A stretch of DNA of 64,000 nucleotides from Thermophagus xiamenensis (GCF_900112795.1 NZ_FONA01000017.1:37170-101169), one strand, 5' to 3'; shown: positions 34,600-44,488, numbered from the stretch's first letter. Numbers and translations: made by a program. Notes: generated by a model not told the origin, from the sequence alone.

Positions 34600-34875
34600 A
34601 TGTCAAAGAAAACAGTAAACAAGAAAAAGACAGGTATGGCCTTGGATAAAATAAATTATCAATTACTGGCCGTTGCTTTTGTTATTGTTGTTATTGGCTT
34701 TTTGTTGATGACCGGTTCCAGCAATGATGACCCCCGGGTTTTTAACGAGGATATTTACAGTTTTCGACGGATTACGCTTGCCCCGATAGTTGTACTTTTT
34801 GGTTTTCTTTTTGGTATTTATGCCATTTTGAAAAAACCTTCTGACGAAAATTCAACTGAAAAAAATTCCAATTAG
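34600..34875 (+). CDS. DUF3098-family small membrane protein
   Basis: The 91-residue protein has two membrane spans (about 25-42 and 65-81) separated by G-S-S-N-D-D-P-R-V-F-N-E-D-I-Y-S-F-R-R-I-T-L-A-P, a stretch typical of DUF3098. The position between ftsX and uppP is the standard Bacteroidota order, which suggests an envelope or division role, but no function is known. A later in-frame Met at residue 13 could also be the start. Confidence 0.85.
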   Translation: MSKKTVNKKKTGMALDKINYQLLAVAFVIVVIGFLLMTGSSNDDPRVFNEDIYSFRRITLAPIVVLFGFLFGIYAILKKPSDENSTEKNSN

Positions 34876-35095
34876 TTATTTCCCATTTAATTGGTCGGTT
34901 GTATTGGGCATGGTCGAACTATATAGATTGTGGTAAGAAAAACATGCCCGCGGGGTTAGTGAATGATGTCTGCCATTTTTGGGGGGCATTTTTATCGTTT
35001 TTGAAATTCAATAACATTGAAATAACTTCTTTTAATATTTTTCTTCCTCTTCTTTAGAATGTATTGGTTTGTTAACTTTTTTATTTCAGAATATA

Positions 35096-35896
35096 ATGCA
35101 GTGGTTTGAAGCTTTAATATTAGGATTGATACAGGGATTAACCGAATTTTTACCTGTTAGTAGTAGCGGACATCTGGAACTTGGTAGGCATCTTTTAGGG
35201 GTAGAAACAACTGAAAATTTGCGTTTTACCGTTGTTGTTCATGGTGCTACCGTTTTAAGCACGCTCGTAGTTTTCCGACGCGATATTGCCCAACTTCTTA
35301 TCGGTCTGTTTCAATTTAAATGGAATGATGAAACCAAATATATTGCCCGAATAATTTTATCCATGGTACCTATTGCTATAGTCGGTTTGTTTTTTAAAGA
35401 TTATGTTGAAGAATTGTTTGATTCGGAAAACATTTTGCTGATAGTTGGACTAATGTTGTTGGTGACTGCTCTTTTGCTGGGTTTTAGCTATTTTCGGAAA
35501 ACAGGCCATCGAAATATTGGATACGGTGATGCATTTATTATCGGATTAGCTCAAACCATAGCTGTTGTTCCGGGTATTTCTCGCTCCGGGTCAACCATTG
35601 CAACCGGGCTTTTGTTAGGGAATAAACGTAGCGAAGTTGCTCGTTTTTCATTTCTTATGGTACTTATCCCCATTATTGGGGAAAATATTCTTTCCTTAAT
35701 AAAAACAGACGTACCTGCTGTGCAAATGGGAGGTCATATTGATACAGGCGTTCTGTTTATAGGCTTTTTGGCCGCTTTTGTTAGTGGTTTATTGGCTTGT
35801 AAATGGATGATAGATATTGTGAAAAGGGGTAAATTAATCTATTTTGCAATATACTGTGCAATTGTTGGTACTATGGCAATTGTTGGTGCATTGTGA
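35096..35896 (+). CDS. uppP: Undecaprenyl-diphosphatase
   Basis: UppP (BacA) recycles undecaprenyl pyrophosphate to the monophosphate carrier used for peptidoglycan and surface sugars. ATG at 35096 ([14 protein letters not shown]) is preferred over an open frame starting at 35069. The 266-residue polytopic protein carries both family signatures: [14 protein letters not shown] and [10 protein letters not shown]. It lies 9 bp before truB. Confidence 0.95.
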   Translation: MQWFEALILGLIQGLTEFLPVSSSGHLELGRHLLGVETTENLRFTVVVHGATVLSTLVVFRRDIAQLLIGLFQFKWNDETKYIARIILSMVPIAIVGLFFKDYVEELFDSENILLIVGLMLLVTALLLGFSYFRKTGHRNIGYGDAFIIGLAQTIAVVPGISRSGSTIATGLLLGNKRSEVARFSFLMVLIPIIGENILSLIKTDVPAVQMGGHIDTGVLFIGFLAAFVSGLLACKWMIDIVKRGKLIYFAIYCAIVGTMAIVGAL

Positions 35897-35905
35897 TAAA
35901 TATTT

Positions 35906-36667
35906 ATGGATAAGGGAAAGATAATAGCAGACATTACAGAGCTTTCACACCCTGATGAAGTAAAAGGTGGAATTGTTCTTTTGATAGATAAGCCATTGGG
36001 ATGGACTTCTTTTGATGTGGTCAATAAAATACGTTCCCGACTTCGAAAGTTGATGAATATCAAAAAAATTAAAGTCGGACATGCCGGTACTTTGGACCCT
36101 TTAGCTACGGGCTTGGTAATTGTGTGTATTGGAAGAGCCACCAAAGCCATCGATTTTTTTATGGCTTCCGAAAAAGAATATGTTGCTCGTGTGAAATTTG
36201 GTGCTACTACACCTTCTTTTGACCTTGAAACTGAGATTGACCAAGTATTTCCCGTTGAACATATTAACAGGGAGAAATTAAAAAAAACGCTTGAAGATTT
36301 TTGTGGAATTCAGCAACAAATACCGCCTGCTTTTTCTGCTGTAAAAATAAATGGGACACGGGCATATCATCTTGCCAGAAATAGCAAAGAAGTTAACATT
36401 GAGGCCAGAGAAGTTACTTTTCATGAAATTAAATTACTTGATTTTCAGAATTACGAAGCTGATATTTACTTGCGGTGCAGTAAAGGAACCTATATCCGTT
36501 CTTTCGCACGGGATTTGGGGAAGGCCCTGAAATCAGGTGCTCATTTATCTGGCTTAAGACGTACCGGTATAGGACAACATAAAGTTTCAGATGCTATGGG
36601 GATAGAGACATTTGATAAGCAATGCGATGCTTTGAACGATAAATGGCTGAAAGTTGGTTTGATTTAA
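35906..36667 (+). CDS. truB: tRNA pseudouridine(55) synthase
   Basis: TruB makes pseudouridine 55 in the T-loop of tRNAs. In the 253-residue protein, L-I-D-K-P-L-G-W-T-S-F begins the domain, and G-H-A-G-T-L-D-P-L-A-T-G contains the catalytic aspartate. C-S-K-G-T-Y-I-R-S-F-A-R-D-L-G is the later conserved stretch. The short C-terminus lacks a long PUA domain, as usual for the class. The 3' gap to queA has an AGTATTGC/GCAATACT hairpin at 36685-36717 and a TAATTTTG box at 36848-36855. Confidence 0.96.
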   Translation: MDKGKIIADITELSHPDEVKGGIVLLIDKPLGWTSFDVVNKIRSRLRKLMNIKKIKVGHAGTLDPLATGLVIVCIGRATKAIDFFMASEKEYVARVKFGATTPSFDLETEIDQVFPVEHINREKLKKTLEDFCGIQQQIPPAFSAVKINGTRAYHLARNSKEVNIEAREVTFHEIKLLDFQNYEADIYLRCSKGTYIRSFARDLGKALKSGAHLSGLRRTGIGQHKVSDAMGIETFDKQCDALNDKWLKVGLI

Positions 36668-36899
36668 TGAGAATTGCCGGAAAAAGTATTGCGGATTTTA
36701 AAAAAAATTGCAATACTGATAGATGTTAATTTGCTGAAGGTGGATTAAATGAGTAATGCCTTATCCGTGAATATGCTGATATTATAAAAAAATATAAAAA
36801 ACGTTTTTTCGAAAACAAAATCACTATTCTTACGTATAAGTTAGGCTTAATTTTGTCCTGAAACCAATTTATAAACCATACAAAAATTAAGGCAGTTTT

Positions 36900-37949
36900 A
36901 TGAAATTATCGAAGTTTAAATACAAATTACCTGAGGAGCTTATTGCCTTGCATCCGGCACCTAATCGCGATGAATCCAGACTTATGGTGGTTCACAAAAG
37001 TACCGGGAAAATCGAACATAAAATATTTAAGGACATTATTGACTACTTTGATGAAAAGGATGTATTAATTTTTAATGACACCAAGGTATTTCCTGCCCGT
37101 TTGTATGGGAAAAAAGAAAAAACAGGTGCCGAAATTGAAGTATTCTTGCTTCGTGAATTGAACAAAGACCAACGGTTATGGGATGTTTTGGTTGACCCTG
37201 CACGAAAAATTCGCATAGGAAATAAACTCTATTTTGGAGATAATGATGCATTAGTCGCCGAAGTTATTGACAATACTACCTCACGGGGACGTACCTTACG
37301 TTTTCTCTTTGACGGGTCGTATGATGAATTTAAGAAGACTCTTTATAGCCTTGGCGAAACGCCTTTACCGAAATTTATTAAACGAAAAGTTGAACCAGAG
37401 GATAGAGAGCGCTATCAAACCATTTTTGCCAAGCATGAAGGTGCCGTTGCTGCTCCTACTGCCGGAATGCATTTTAGCAGGGAATTATTGAAACGCTTTG
37501 AAATTAAAGGAATCGATTTCGCGTTTATAACTCTTCATGTTGGCTTGGGTAGCTTCCGTTCAGTTGATGTAGAGGACCTTACCAAACATAAAATGGATTC
37601 CGAACAGATTTTTATTTCTGAAGAAGCAGCTAAGATTATTAACAATGCCAAGGACCAACGTAAGAGAATTTGCGCTGTTGGAACAACTGTTATGAGAACC
37701 ATTGAAAGTTCAGTTTCTACTAATGGACATGTGAATCCCTTTGAGGGGTGGACCAATAAATTTATTTTTCCCCCTTATGATTTTAATGTGGCGGATGCAA
37801 TGGTTTCTAATTTCCACTTGCCTTATTCTACTTTATTAATGATGGTGGCTGCCTTTGGTGGGTATGACCTTGTCATGAAAGCTTATAAAACCGCTGTAAA
37901 AGAAAAATACCGGTTTGGTACCTATGGCGATGCCATGCTCATAATTTAA
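36900..37949 (+). CDS. queA: S-adenosylmethionine:tRNA ribosyltransferase-isomerase
   Basis: QueA adds the ribosyl part of AdoMet to preQ1-modified tRNA, forming epoxyqueuosine. The 349-residue protein starts [15 protein letters not shown] and contains [25 protein letters not shown] and H-V-G-L-G-S-F-R, all family hallmarks. Length is normal. It ends the ftsX-to-queA order and is followed by a structured element at 37965. Confidence 0.96.
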   Translation: MKLSKFKYKLPEELIALHPAPNRDESRLMVVHKSTGKIEHKIFKDIIDYFDEKDVLIFNDTKVFPARLYGKKEKTGAEIEVFLLRELNKDQRLWDVLVDPARKIRIGNKLYFGDNDALVAEVIDNTTSRGRTLRFLFDGSYDEFKKTLYSLGETPLPKFIKRKVEPEDRERYQTIFAKHEGAVAAPTAGMHFSRELLKRFEIKGIDFAFITLHVGLGSFRSVDVEDLTKHKMDSEQIFISEEAAKIINNAKDQRKRICAVGTTVMRTIESSVSTNGHVNPFEGWTNKFIFPPYDFNVADAMVSNFHLPYSTLLMMVAAFGGYDLVMKAYKTAVKEKYRFGTYGDAMLII

Positions 37950-37964
37950 AAAATCATTTTAAGA

Positions 37965-38063
37965 CGAGGGTGTTTAAAAATGCTGCTTGCTCCTGGGGTT
38001 ATCTGTATAAATTGTTGTTTTACAGATTTCACTGAACAAAAATAGTCTTTTTAAACACCCTTG
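37965..38063. other. Large-loop inverted repeat, element 2
   Basis: AGGGTGTTTAAAAA (37967-37980) and its exact complement (38048-38061), extended by a G-T and a C-G pair, enclose a 67-bp loop. The loop contains the hairpin ATCTGTA/TACAGAT at 38001-38027. T-runs follow the right arm. Layout and arm pattern (AGGGT...AAAA) resemble the element at 33300. It could terminate queA, or be a member of a small repeat family. Confidence 0.65.
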
Positions 38064-38126
38064 TTTTTTAATTTTTTTGTACCTTTTGTGCTCCAATAAG
38101 GTAATTTGCTAAACTATTCTTGAGTC

Positions 38127-38981
38127 ATGATTAACATCCTTGTCCCCGTGTCTTTTACTGACTATTCTGTCAATGCGCTCACTTATGCTCTTACCTTGGC
38201 CAAACGCTTCCCTGCAAAAGTTACAATTCTTCATAGTTTCTCTGAATATGAAGATATTGAAGAAGATGCTCTTCCCGATATGCCCAATTCCGAAGAGAGT
38301 GTTCAACGTAGAGAAATGGATGCCCGTAAACGCCTTTTATCACTCTGTAAATCGGTTATTAATAAAATTAATAAGGCACATGAAATAGAAATAGAGAGCA
38401 GATTTGAATTTGGGTATCCCGAAGATATTATTGTAGATGTTTGTGAGGAACTGAAGGCAGATGTTGTTATCATGGGAACAAAAAGTAAAGGTGAAACCAT
38501 TAAAGAACTGCTGGGAAGTATTACCAGTGATGTTATGAAAAGGGCCTCTGCGCCGGTTTTGGCTGTTCCCGCTCATTCCTCCGTTAACTTGGAGAAATTG
38601 AGTCAGGTTTTGTTTATTACCGAATTTAGTGATAAAGATTATTTATCCGTTCATAAGTTGATTCGACTTATTACCCCTTTTAATTCTGTAATTCATGCCA
38701 TTGGATTTATTCAGAAAAAACCCGATAATGATGATTTACTTAAACTTGAAAAATTTAAGGAGTATTGTAAGTCGACCTATCGCAACAATCAAATGATTTT
38801 TGATTATGAACTTTGCCAAAGTTTTATCCCTGGCATTGAAGATTATGTATCACATAATAACATTGACTTAATTGCCATGACTAGACGAAAACGCAATATG
38901 ATTGCCAAATTGTTTAATACCGAAATTACAAGAAAAATTCTTTTTCATACCGATATACCTTTGCTGGTATTTCATCCGTGA
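38127..38981 (+). CDS. Universal stress protein with two UspA domains
   Basis: The 284-residue protein holds two tandem Usp folds. The first starts I-N-I-L-V-P-V-S-F-T-D-Y-S and ends with the nucleotide-site stretch M-G-T-K-S-K-G...G-S-I-T-S-D-V-M-K-R-A-S-A-P-V-L-A-V-P at about 115-150. The second is more diverged and ends I-T-R-K-I-L-F-H-T-D-I-P-L-L-V-F. Only the first domain keeps a clear G-x2-G-x9-G-S/T-like ATP motif. The role is unknown beyond stress response. The phosphofructokinase gene follows after 67 bp. Confidence 0.85.
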   Translation: MINILVPVSFTDYSVNALTYALTLAKRFPAKVTILHSFSEYEDIEEDALPDMPNSEESVQRREMDARKRLLSLCKSVINKINKAHEIEIESRFEFGYPEDIIVDVCEELKADVVIMGTKSKGETIKELLGSITSDVMKRASAPVLAVPAHSSVNLEKLSQVLFITEFSDKDYLSVHKLIRLITPFNSVIHAIGFIQKKPDNDDLLKLEKFKEYCKSTYRNNQMIFDYELCQSFIPGIEDYVSHNNIDLIAMTRRKRNMIAKLFNTEITRKILFHTDIPLLVFHP

Positions 38982-39048
38982 CATTTTGAATTTTATAGCG
39001 GGTGCCTGCAACCACTCGTTGATTTTTTACATAATAAGGACAATTACC

Positions 39049-40083
39049 ATGGGAATAAAAAAAATGAAAATAGGAATCCTTTCAGCAGGGGGCGATTGTC
39101 CCGGAATTAATGCCACCATCAGGGGTATCGGAAAAACCGCAATTGTTGAATATGGCATGGAGGTTTTGGGGATTGCCAATGGTTTTGCAGGACTTCTGGA
39201 AAAAGATGTAATTCCTTTAAATGAGCAATTGCTTTCGGGAATCCTCACGTTGGGAGGAACCATTCTTGGTACTTCCCGTATGAAACCATTTAAACATCAG
39301 GAAGGGGATATGGTTTCTGACAAGCCTCAATTAATAATGCAAAACTATAAAGAACTAGGTCTTGATGCATTGGTTTGCATTGGCGGTAATGGGACTCAGG
39401 AAACGGCATCCCTTCTCAGTAAAGAAGGTTTAAATATTATTGGAATCCCCAAAACAATTGATAATGATGTCTGGGGAACCGACGTAACTTTTGGTTTTGA
39501 TACAGCTTTACATATTGCCACCGAAGCTATTGACCGTCTTCACACCACTGCCAATTCACATAAAAGAGTGATGGTTATCGAAGTTATGGGTCATCACGCC
39601 GGATGGATTGCCCTCTATTCCGGTATTGCCGGCGGCGGGGATGTTATTCTGATTCCTGAGATAGAATACGATATGGATGTGGTGGCCAACTGCTTACTTG
39701 AGCGGTACCGAAAAAAGAAACCCTATTCTATTGTTGTCGTAGCTGAAGGGATTAAAACCGGAAAAAAGAAAAAAAATGCCGGTGCTTATATTGCCAAAAA
39801 AATCAGAAAGATGACCGGGCTCGAAACAAGAGAAACCGTGCTTGGGTATATTCAACGTGGGGGAAGCCCTACCCCCGCCGATAGAATCTTGGCGACCCGT
39901 TATGGAGCCTATGCTGCACGCATGATTAGCGAGGGTGATTTTGGTAAAATGGTAGGTATACGTGGTAATGAAATTGTTAGTGTGCCTCTTGAGGAGGTGG
40001 GAGGTCGGTTACGGCTGGTGAATCCTGATAACGGATTGGTGGATAAGGCTCGACACATGGGCGTTTGTTTTGGTGAAAAATAA
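39049..40083 (+). CDS. pfkA: 6-phosphofructokinase
   Basis: It phosphorylates fructose 6-phosphate in glycolysis. The start is probably ATG at 39049 (M-G-I-K-K-M-K-I-G-I-L-S-A-G-G-D-C-P-G-I-N), with 39064 as an alternative; the frame runs open back into the usp gene, which is not real coding. Motifs of the 344-residue protein are G-G-N-G-T-Q at the phosphoryl-donor site, K-T-I-D-N-D (catalytic Asp) and M-G-H-H-A-G-W. Glycine after G-G-N, and not Asp, points to ATP and away from pyrophosphate as donor, but G-G-N-G-T differs from the classical G-G-D-G-S. Confidence 0.9.
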   Translation: MGIKKMKIGILSAGGDCPGINATIRGIGKTAIVEYGMEVLGIANGFAGLLEKDVIPLNEQLLSGILTLGGTILGTSRMKPFKHQEGDMVSDKPQLIMQNYKELGLDALVCIGGNGTQETASLLSKEGLNIIGIPKTIDNDVWGTDVTFGFDTALHIATEAIDRLHTTANSHKRVMVIEVMGHHAGWIALYSGIAGGGDVILIPEIEYDMDVVANCLLERYRKKKPYSIVVVAEGIKTGKKKKNAGAYIAKKIRKMTGLETRETVLGYIQRGGSPTPADRILATRYGAYAARMISEGDFGKMVGIRGNEIVSVPLEEVGGRLRLVNPDNGLVDKARHMGVCFGEK

Positions 40084-40364
40084 TGGGCCTTTCCCGTGTT
40101 AATCTTTTTAGTAAAAGATATTCTGTTACTTTTGCTTTTTTCTATGTACGTTGTTTCAGCAACATTCCAAATAACAAGAAAGGTTCCTTTCAAAAGGGAA
40201 TGGGTAATGTAATTTCGATATTGGGTTTAATTGTCATAAGGTTAATAATTTGGAGCGTTACTGATAATGGTTGAATAGTTATATGACACCTTAAGCCGAA
40301 ATCCTTAATCGAACGAAAATCATTTTATAATTTGTCCAATAATTGCTTAAAGTTTTCTGGTTTC

Positions 40365-41069
40365 ATGAATAAAGCTAAAATTGAAGAACTTAATAGTCGT
40401 TTCAGGGATAAAAGTCCTGAAGATTTGATCTCATGGTTTTTAGATGAATATGGTCATCGTGTGGCATTATCTTCCAGTTTAGGAGCAGAGGATCAAGTGC
40501 TCACCGATATGGTTTTAAAAATTCGACCGGACGCCAGGATTTTTACATTGGATACAGGAAGACTTTTTCCTGAAACTTATGATTTAATCGATCGGACCAA
40601 CAAAAAGTACAATGTAAAAATCGAGGTTCTCTTCCCAGATTACAAGAGAGTAGAAGAAATGGTTAATAGCAAAGGAATAAACCTTTTTTACGACAGCATA
40701 GAAAACCGAAAGCTTTGTTGTCATATTAGAAAGATAGAACCCTTGACACGTGTTTTTAAAACCCTGGATGCCTGGATTTGTGGATTGAGAGCAGGACAGG
40801 CTGTTACCCGTCAAAACATTCAATTGGTTGAATGGGATGATAATAATGGATTAATTAAAGTGAATCCGTTGGCTTATTGGTCAGAAAGTCAAGTTTGGGA
40901 TTACATTAAAGCCAACAAGGTTCCTTATAATCCTCTCCATGATAAAGGCTATCCAAGTATTGGCTGCCTGCCTTGCACCCGGGCTATTGAGCCGGGCGAA
41001 GATGTTCGTGCCGGGCGTTGGTGGTGGGAAAATCCGGAAAGTAAAGAATGCGGCCTTCATAAACGTTGA
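40365..41069 (+). CDS. cysH: Adenylyl-sulfate (APS)/PAPS reductase
   Basis: CysH reduces APS or PAPS to sulfite in assimilatory sulfate reduction. ATG at 40365 (M-N-K-A-K-I-E-E-L-N) is preferred; the frame starts 33 bp earlier at TTG. The 234-residue protein has S-S-L-G-A-E-D-Q-V-L and T-L-D-T-G-R-L-F-P-E-T. The cysteine pairs C-C (L-C-C-H-I-R-K) and C-L-P-C bind a 4Fe-4S cluster, the mark of the APS-type enzyme. The C-terminal E-C-G-L-H has the catalytic Cys. Other sulfate genes are not adjacent. Confidence 0.92.
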   Translation: MNKAKIEELNSRFRDKSPEDLISWFLDEYGHRVALSSSLGAEDQVLTDMVLKIRPDARIFTLDTGRLFPETYDLIDRTNKKYNVKIEVLFPDYKRVEEMVNSKGINLFYDSIENRKLCCHIRKIEPLTRVFKTLDAWICGLRAGQAVTRQNIQLVEWDDNNGLIKVNPLAYWSESQVWDYIKANKVPYNPLHDKGYPSIGCLPCTRAIEPGEDVRAGRWWWENPESKECGLHKR

Positions 41070-41137
41070 TTGTGTTTTGTTCCAATGGTTAGAATGATTC
41101 TTTATTTTGAGCCTGTGTGCCCCATTCAGCCTATAAC

Positions 41138-41352
41138 TTAGATAAATTTTATACGGATGAAACGGGCATTGCGACTTTTGCCATAAAATGACTTGTATAA
41201 ATAGACAATGGAAGAAGTGCACAGGCAGGAGAAGTCATTAGTCAACAGTCATTAGTGACTAGTGTTGATTAACTAATGACTAAGGACTAACCACTAATGA
41301 CTAACTTTAAGTTCCATCAGACTAATGAGTTAGACAAATTTTATGCTGATGA
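41138..41352 (+). repeat. Dispersed intergenic repeat, copy 2, ending at the acylphosphatase start
   Basis: Modules in order: tail box TTAGATAAATTTTATACGG (41138-41156) with ATGAAACGGGCAT after it; GTGCACAGGCAGGAGAAG head (about 41217-41234); hairpin arms TCATTAGTCAACAGTCATTAG and AACTAATGACTAAGGACTAA (about 41235-41304); then GTTCCATCAGAC and a second tail box at 41330-41352 whose last ATG is the in-frame Met3 of the acylphosphatase gene. The unit is about 215 bp and is repeated on the other side of that gene. Confidence 0.75.
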
Positions 41353-41630
41353 AGCGCGTGAGAGTGATTGTAAGTGGACGGGTACAAGGGGTAGGTTTCA
41401 GATATTTTGTTCAAGAACAGGCGTACCGCTTTTCTATTAAAGGCTATGTTAAAAATATGCCGGGGGGAAGTGTGGAAATAGATGCCGAAGGTGAAGAAAA
41501 ACAATTGGATAATTTTTTGGCTGCCTGTCGGAGGGGGACGGTGCATGCACAAATTGATAAGTTTGTGGTTAAACAGATCCCTGAATATGGGTATACTCGT
41601 TTTCGAATCCGGCATTGCAGTGATTTTTAA
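41343..41630 (+). CDS. acyP: Acylphosphatase
   Basis: The 95-residue enzyme hydrolyses acyl phosphates. G-R-V-Q-G-V-G-F-R-Y-F has the phosphate-binding loop and catalytic arginine, and G-Y-V-K-N has the conserved asparagine. Start is either ATG 41343 (M-L-M-K-R-V) or ATG 41349 (M-K-R-V); the second is the ATG of the repeat tail box. The gene sits between two copies of the dispersed repeat. Confidence 0.93.
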   Translation: MLMKRVRVIVSGRVQGVGFRYFVQEQAYRFSIKGYVKNMPGGSVEIDAEGEEKQLDNFLAACRRGTVHAQIDKFVVKQIPEYGYTRFRIRHCSDF

Positions 41631-41646
41631 TCTAATGAATTGTGGA

Positions 41647-41978
41647 TTTGATAGAAAATTTATACGAATGAAACGAGCATGGCGGCTTTAACTACAAACG
41701 AGCATGTATAAAACTCTGAGGCATAAGTGCACAGGCAGAAGGCAGAAGAAGTGATTAGTCATTAGTCAACAGTCATTAGTGATTAGTTTTGATTAACTAA
41801 TGACTAACGACTAACCACTAATGACTACTTTTAAGAAACAATATATCAATGAAGTAAGTAAAATTTTTACGGATGAAACGAGCATGACTAAAAAGATGTG
41901 TCAAAAAAGAACATGTATAAACTTTAATTCATGCGAGTTCCATCAGACCAATAACTTAGAAAAATTTTATACTAATGA
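41647..41978 (+). repeat. Dispersed intergenic repeat, copy 3 plus extra tail modules, ending at the YfhO start codon
   Basis: A tail box is at 41647-41672. The GTGCACAGGCAGAAGGCAG head begins at 41728, and the hairpin arms of TTAGTCATTAGT...ACTAATGACTAAC type lie about 41754-41827. A second tail box follows at 41854-41876, a spacer ending GTTCCATCAGACCAATAAC, and a third tail box at 41956-41978, whose ATG (41975) is the start codon of the next gene. The 344-bp gap between acyP and the YfhO-like gene is almost wholly made of these modules. Confidence 0.75.
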
Positions 41979-44488
41979 ATTTTCAAAAGCTTAAGCCGTT
42001 ATTTAATTTTTTAGGAATCCTTGTCTTTTTCATTGTTCTGAGTTTTGCCTATTTCAGTCCCGTTCTTAAAGGTTTTGAATTACCCCAGATGGACAATCTA
42101 CATGCTTTGGGGATGTCTCGAGAGCTTGTAGAATATGAAAATGAAACCGGGAAGCATGCCTATTGGACCAATTCTATGTTCGGTGGGATGCCGGCCTATC
42201 AGATTAAAGGTGATTCCTCTGCCAATATCTTTAGTTATTTGAATAAGTTTTTCCGCTTGGGCTTGCCGTTTTATACTGTTGCTATTTTGTTTTTGTATCT
42301 ATTAGGATTTTACATTTTGTTGCGTAGCGTCAAAACCAATCGCTGGCTTTCTTTATTGGGCTCGATTGCTTTTGCTTTTGGGTCTTATAATATCATAATT
42401 ATTATAGCCGGTCATATTACCAAAGCATATGCCATTGCTTTAATGGCGCCTGTTGTTGCCGGAATTCTTTATACGCTTAATAAGAATAAATGGCAAGGAG
42501 CTCTTTTTACCACATTAGCACTTGGACTACATATTGCTTATAACCATGTTCAAATTACCTACTACCTTTTTATTCTGGTTTTAATTTTAATGGTTAGCCG
42601 ATTTATTTATGCGCTTAAAGAAAAAAATATTAAAGATTTTTTAAGTAGGTCGGCTATTTTGATTGGCGCAGCTATTTTGGCCATTTTACCAAATCTTCCA
42701 CATTTACTGCCAACCTATGAATATGGGAAATATAGTATCCGAGGGGCTTCGGAACTGAAGAGTGAGGCCAAAACAGATAATAAACCTCAGAAAGGTTTAG
42801 ACCGGGATTATGCTTTTGCCTGGAGTTATGGAAAAGCAGAAACGCTTACTTTAATGATTCCGAATGTAATGGGCGGTGCCTCCCAACCTTTGGCACAAAA
42901 TCCCCGCGCTATGCAAGCCGTTGAACCACGGTTAAAGGATATTGTTGGAGGACAGTCTCAATATTGGGGTAGCAAGCCTTTTACTTCCGGACCGGTTTAT
43001 CTTGGAGCATTAATTTGCTTTTTCTTTGTGTTATCTCTTTTCTTTTATCATGGGCCTGAAAAATGGTGGCTGGTCGCTGCCACTATTCTTTCCATACTTT
43101 TAGCATGGGGGAAAAACCTTGAATGGTTTAATTATTTTATGTTTGACCATTTCCCTTTATATAATAAATTTCGTACCGTTGAGATGACTCTGGTTATTGC
43201 TAGTGTCACGGTTCCTTTCTTGGGTTTAATGGGATTGAAAAAACTGGTGGATAATCCCGCATATATTCGGGAACAAAGTGGTAACTTTCTTGCAGCTTTT
43301 GGGCTTACCGGTGGTGTTGCCTTAATCTTGTATCTTTTCCCCGATTTATTTTTTAATTTCATTAGTTCAGAAGAGGCTAAAGCCCTGGCGCAGCAGAAAA
43401 AAGATCTTCCCGATCAAGCCGCGTTGATCGACCTTGTAATCGAAAATCTTCGTAATGCCAGGATGACGCTTCTTAAATCAGATGCATTACGTTCGTTCTT
43501 TTTTATACTTTTGGGTAGCGGTTCGCTATGGTTATATTCAACTAATCGGGTTTCCAAAAAATATATACTTCTGGGTCTTACGCTTTTAGTTTTAATAGAC
43601 CTGTGGGCTGTGGATAAACGCTATTTAAGTTCAAAAGACTTTGTAGAACCACGACAAATAGAAAATCAATTTCAAAAGACGCCTGCTGATAAATTTATCC
43701 TTAATGATGATGATATATGTTTTAGAGTTTTCTCTATTTATCGAAATCCGTTTACTGAAGTTAATACTTCCTATTACCATAAATCCATTGGCGGGTATCA
43801 TGGGGCTAAATTGCGCTTATATCAGGATATAATTGATTATTATTTGCAGAACGATTGGCAAATGTTACTGGGCCATTTTAGAAATGGCGGCAGTCCTGAA
43901 GATGCCTTAGACCTCTTGGCCGATATGCCGGTGCTTAATATGTTGAATACGAAATATGTTATCTATAATCCGTCCCAGTCACCTTTATTAAACATCCATA
44001 ATTTTGGAGAGGCATGGCTTGTTGATAACCTAAAGGTTGTTTCTTCTGCTGAAGAAGAGATTTCAACGCTGGCAAAGGTGGATTTAAAAACCACGGCTGT
44101 TATTCGGGACAATCGGCTTGATAATAACTGGAAAGATTATAATAGCAATAACCGTGAAGGGTTTATTCAGTTGACCTCTTATGCCCCCGACAGGTTGGTT
44201 TATAATGCCCAGACTACCGAACCCAAAGTGGCTGTTTTTAGCGAAATTTTTTATCCGGCTGGCTGGAACGCCTATATCGATGGTAAAAAAACTGATATCA
44301 AAAGAGTAAACTATTTGCTTCGTGCCATTATGGTTCCTCCCGGAAAGCATGTTATTGAATTTAGGTTTGAACCCAATTCGGTACAGTGGGCCAACAGATT
44401 GGCCATTTTAGGTGGCATTGCCATTTTTGTCTTTGCAATTTTCCTGATTTGGACCTATCGAAAGCAATGGTTGGGCAAAATTGAATAG
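41975..44488 (+). CDS. YfhO-family polytopic membrane protein
   Basis: The 837-residue protein has a signal-anchor-like first span (residues 10-27), about 12 spans in the first 540 residues, and a last span near 807-827 after a soluble region of roughly 250 residues. P-Q-M-D-N-L-H-A-L-G near 36-45, M-F-G-G-M-P-A-Y-Q and the late E-I-F-Y-P-A-G-W-N-A-Y-I-D-G match bacterial YfhO proteins, GT-C-like enzymes proposed to glycosylate lipoteichoic acid or other cell-surface substrates in some Gram-positives. The substrate in Bacteroidota is unknown. Confidence 0.82.
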   Translation: MNFQKLKPLFNFLGILVFFIVLSFAYFSPVLKGFELPQMDNLHALGMSRELVEYENETGKHAYWTNSMFGGMPAYQIKGDSSANIFSYLNKFFRLGLPFYTVAILFLYLLGFYILLRSVKTNRWLSLLGSIAFAFGSYNIIIIIAGHITKAYAIALMAPVVAGILYTLNKNKWQGALFTTLALGLHIAYNHVQITYYLFILVLILMVSRFIYALKEKNIKDFLSRSAILIGAAILAILPNLPHLLPTYEYGKYSIRGASELKSEAKTDNKPQKGLDRDYAFAWSYGKAETLTLMIPNVMGGASQPLAQNPRAMQAVEPRLKDIVGGQSQYWGSKPFTSGPVYLGALICFFFVLSLFFYHGPEKWWLVAATILSILLAWGKNLEWFNYFMFDHFPLYNKFRTVEMTLVIASVTVPFLGLMGLKKLVDNPAYIREQSGNFLAAFGLTGGVALILYLFPDLFFNFISSEEAKALAQQKKDLPDQAALIDLVIENLRNARMTLLKSDALRSFFFILLGSGSLWLYSTNRVSKKYILLGLTLLVLIDLWAVDKRYLSSKDFVEPRQIENQFQKTPADKFILNDDDICFRVFSIYRNPFTEVNTSYYHKSIGGYHGAKLRLYQDIIDYYLQNDWQMLLGHFRNGGSPEDALDLLADMPVLNMLNTKYVIYNPSQSPLLNIHNFGEAWLVDNLKVVSSAEEEISTLAKVDLKTTAVIRDNRLDNNWKDYNSNNREGFIQLTSYAPDRLVYNAQTTEPKVAVFSEIFYPAGWNAYIDGKKTDIKRVNYLLRAIMVPPGKHVIEFRFEPNSVQWANRLAILGGIAIFVFAIFLIWTYRKQWLGKIE

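Noticed and set aside
38902..39048. Upstream extension of the phosphofructokinase frame into the universal stress protein gene
   Set aside because: It overlaps confident coding sequence in another frame, and the family N-terminus M-K-I-G-I-L-S-A-G-G starts after 39049.
40083..40274. 63-codon frame starting at the phosphofructokinase stop
   Set aside because: It has no family match and odd composition, and the next real gene has its own start; treated as chance.
44010..44020. Further exact DnaA-box-like 9-mer (also one near 30760)
   Set aside because: These are single occurrences, one inside a gene, about as expected by chance in AT-rich DNA, with no cluster or skew switch around them.
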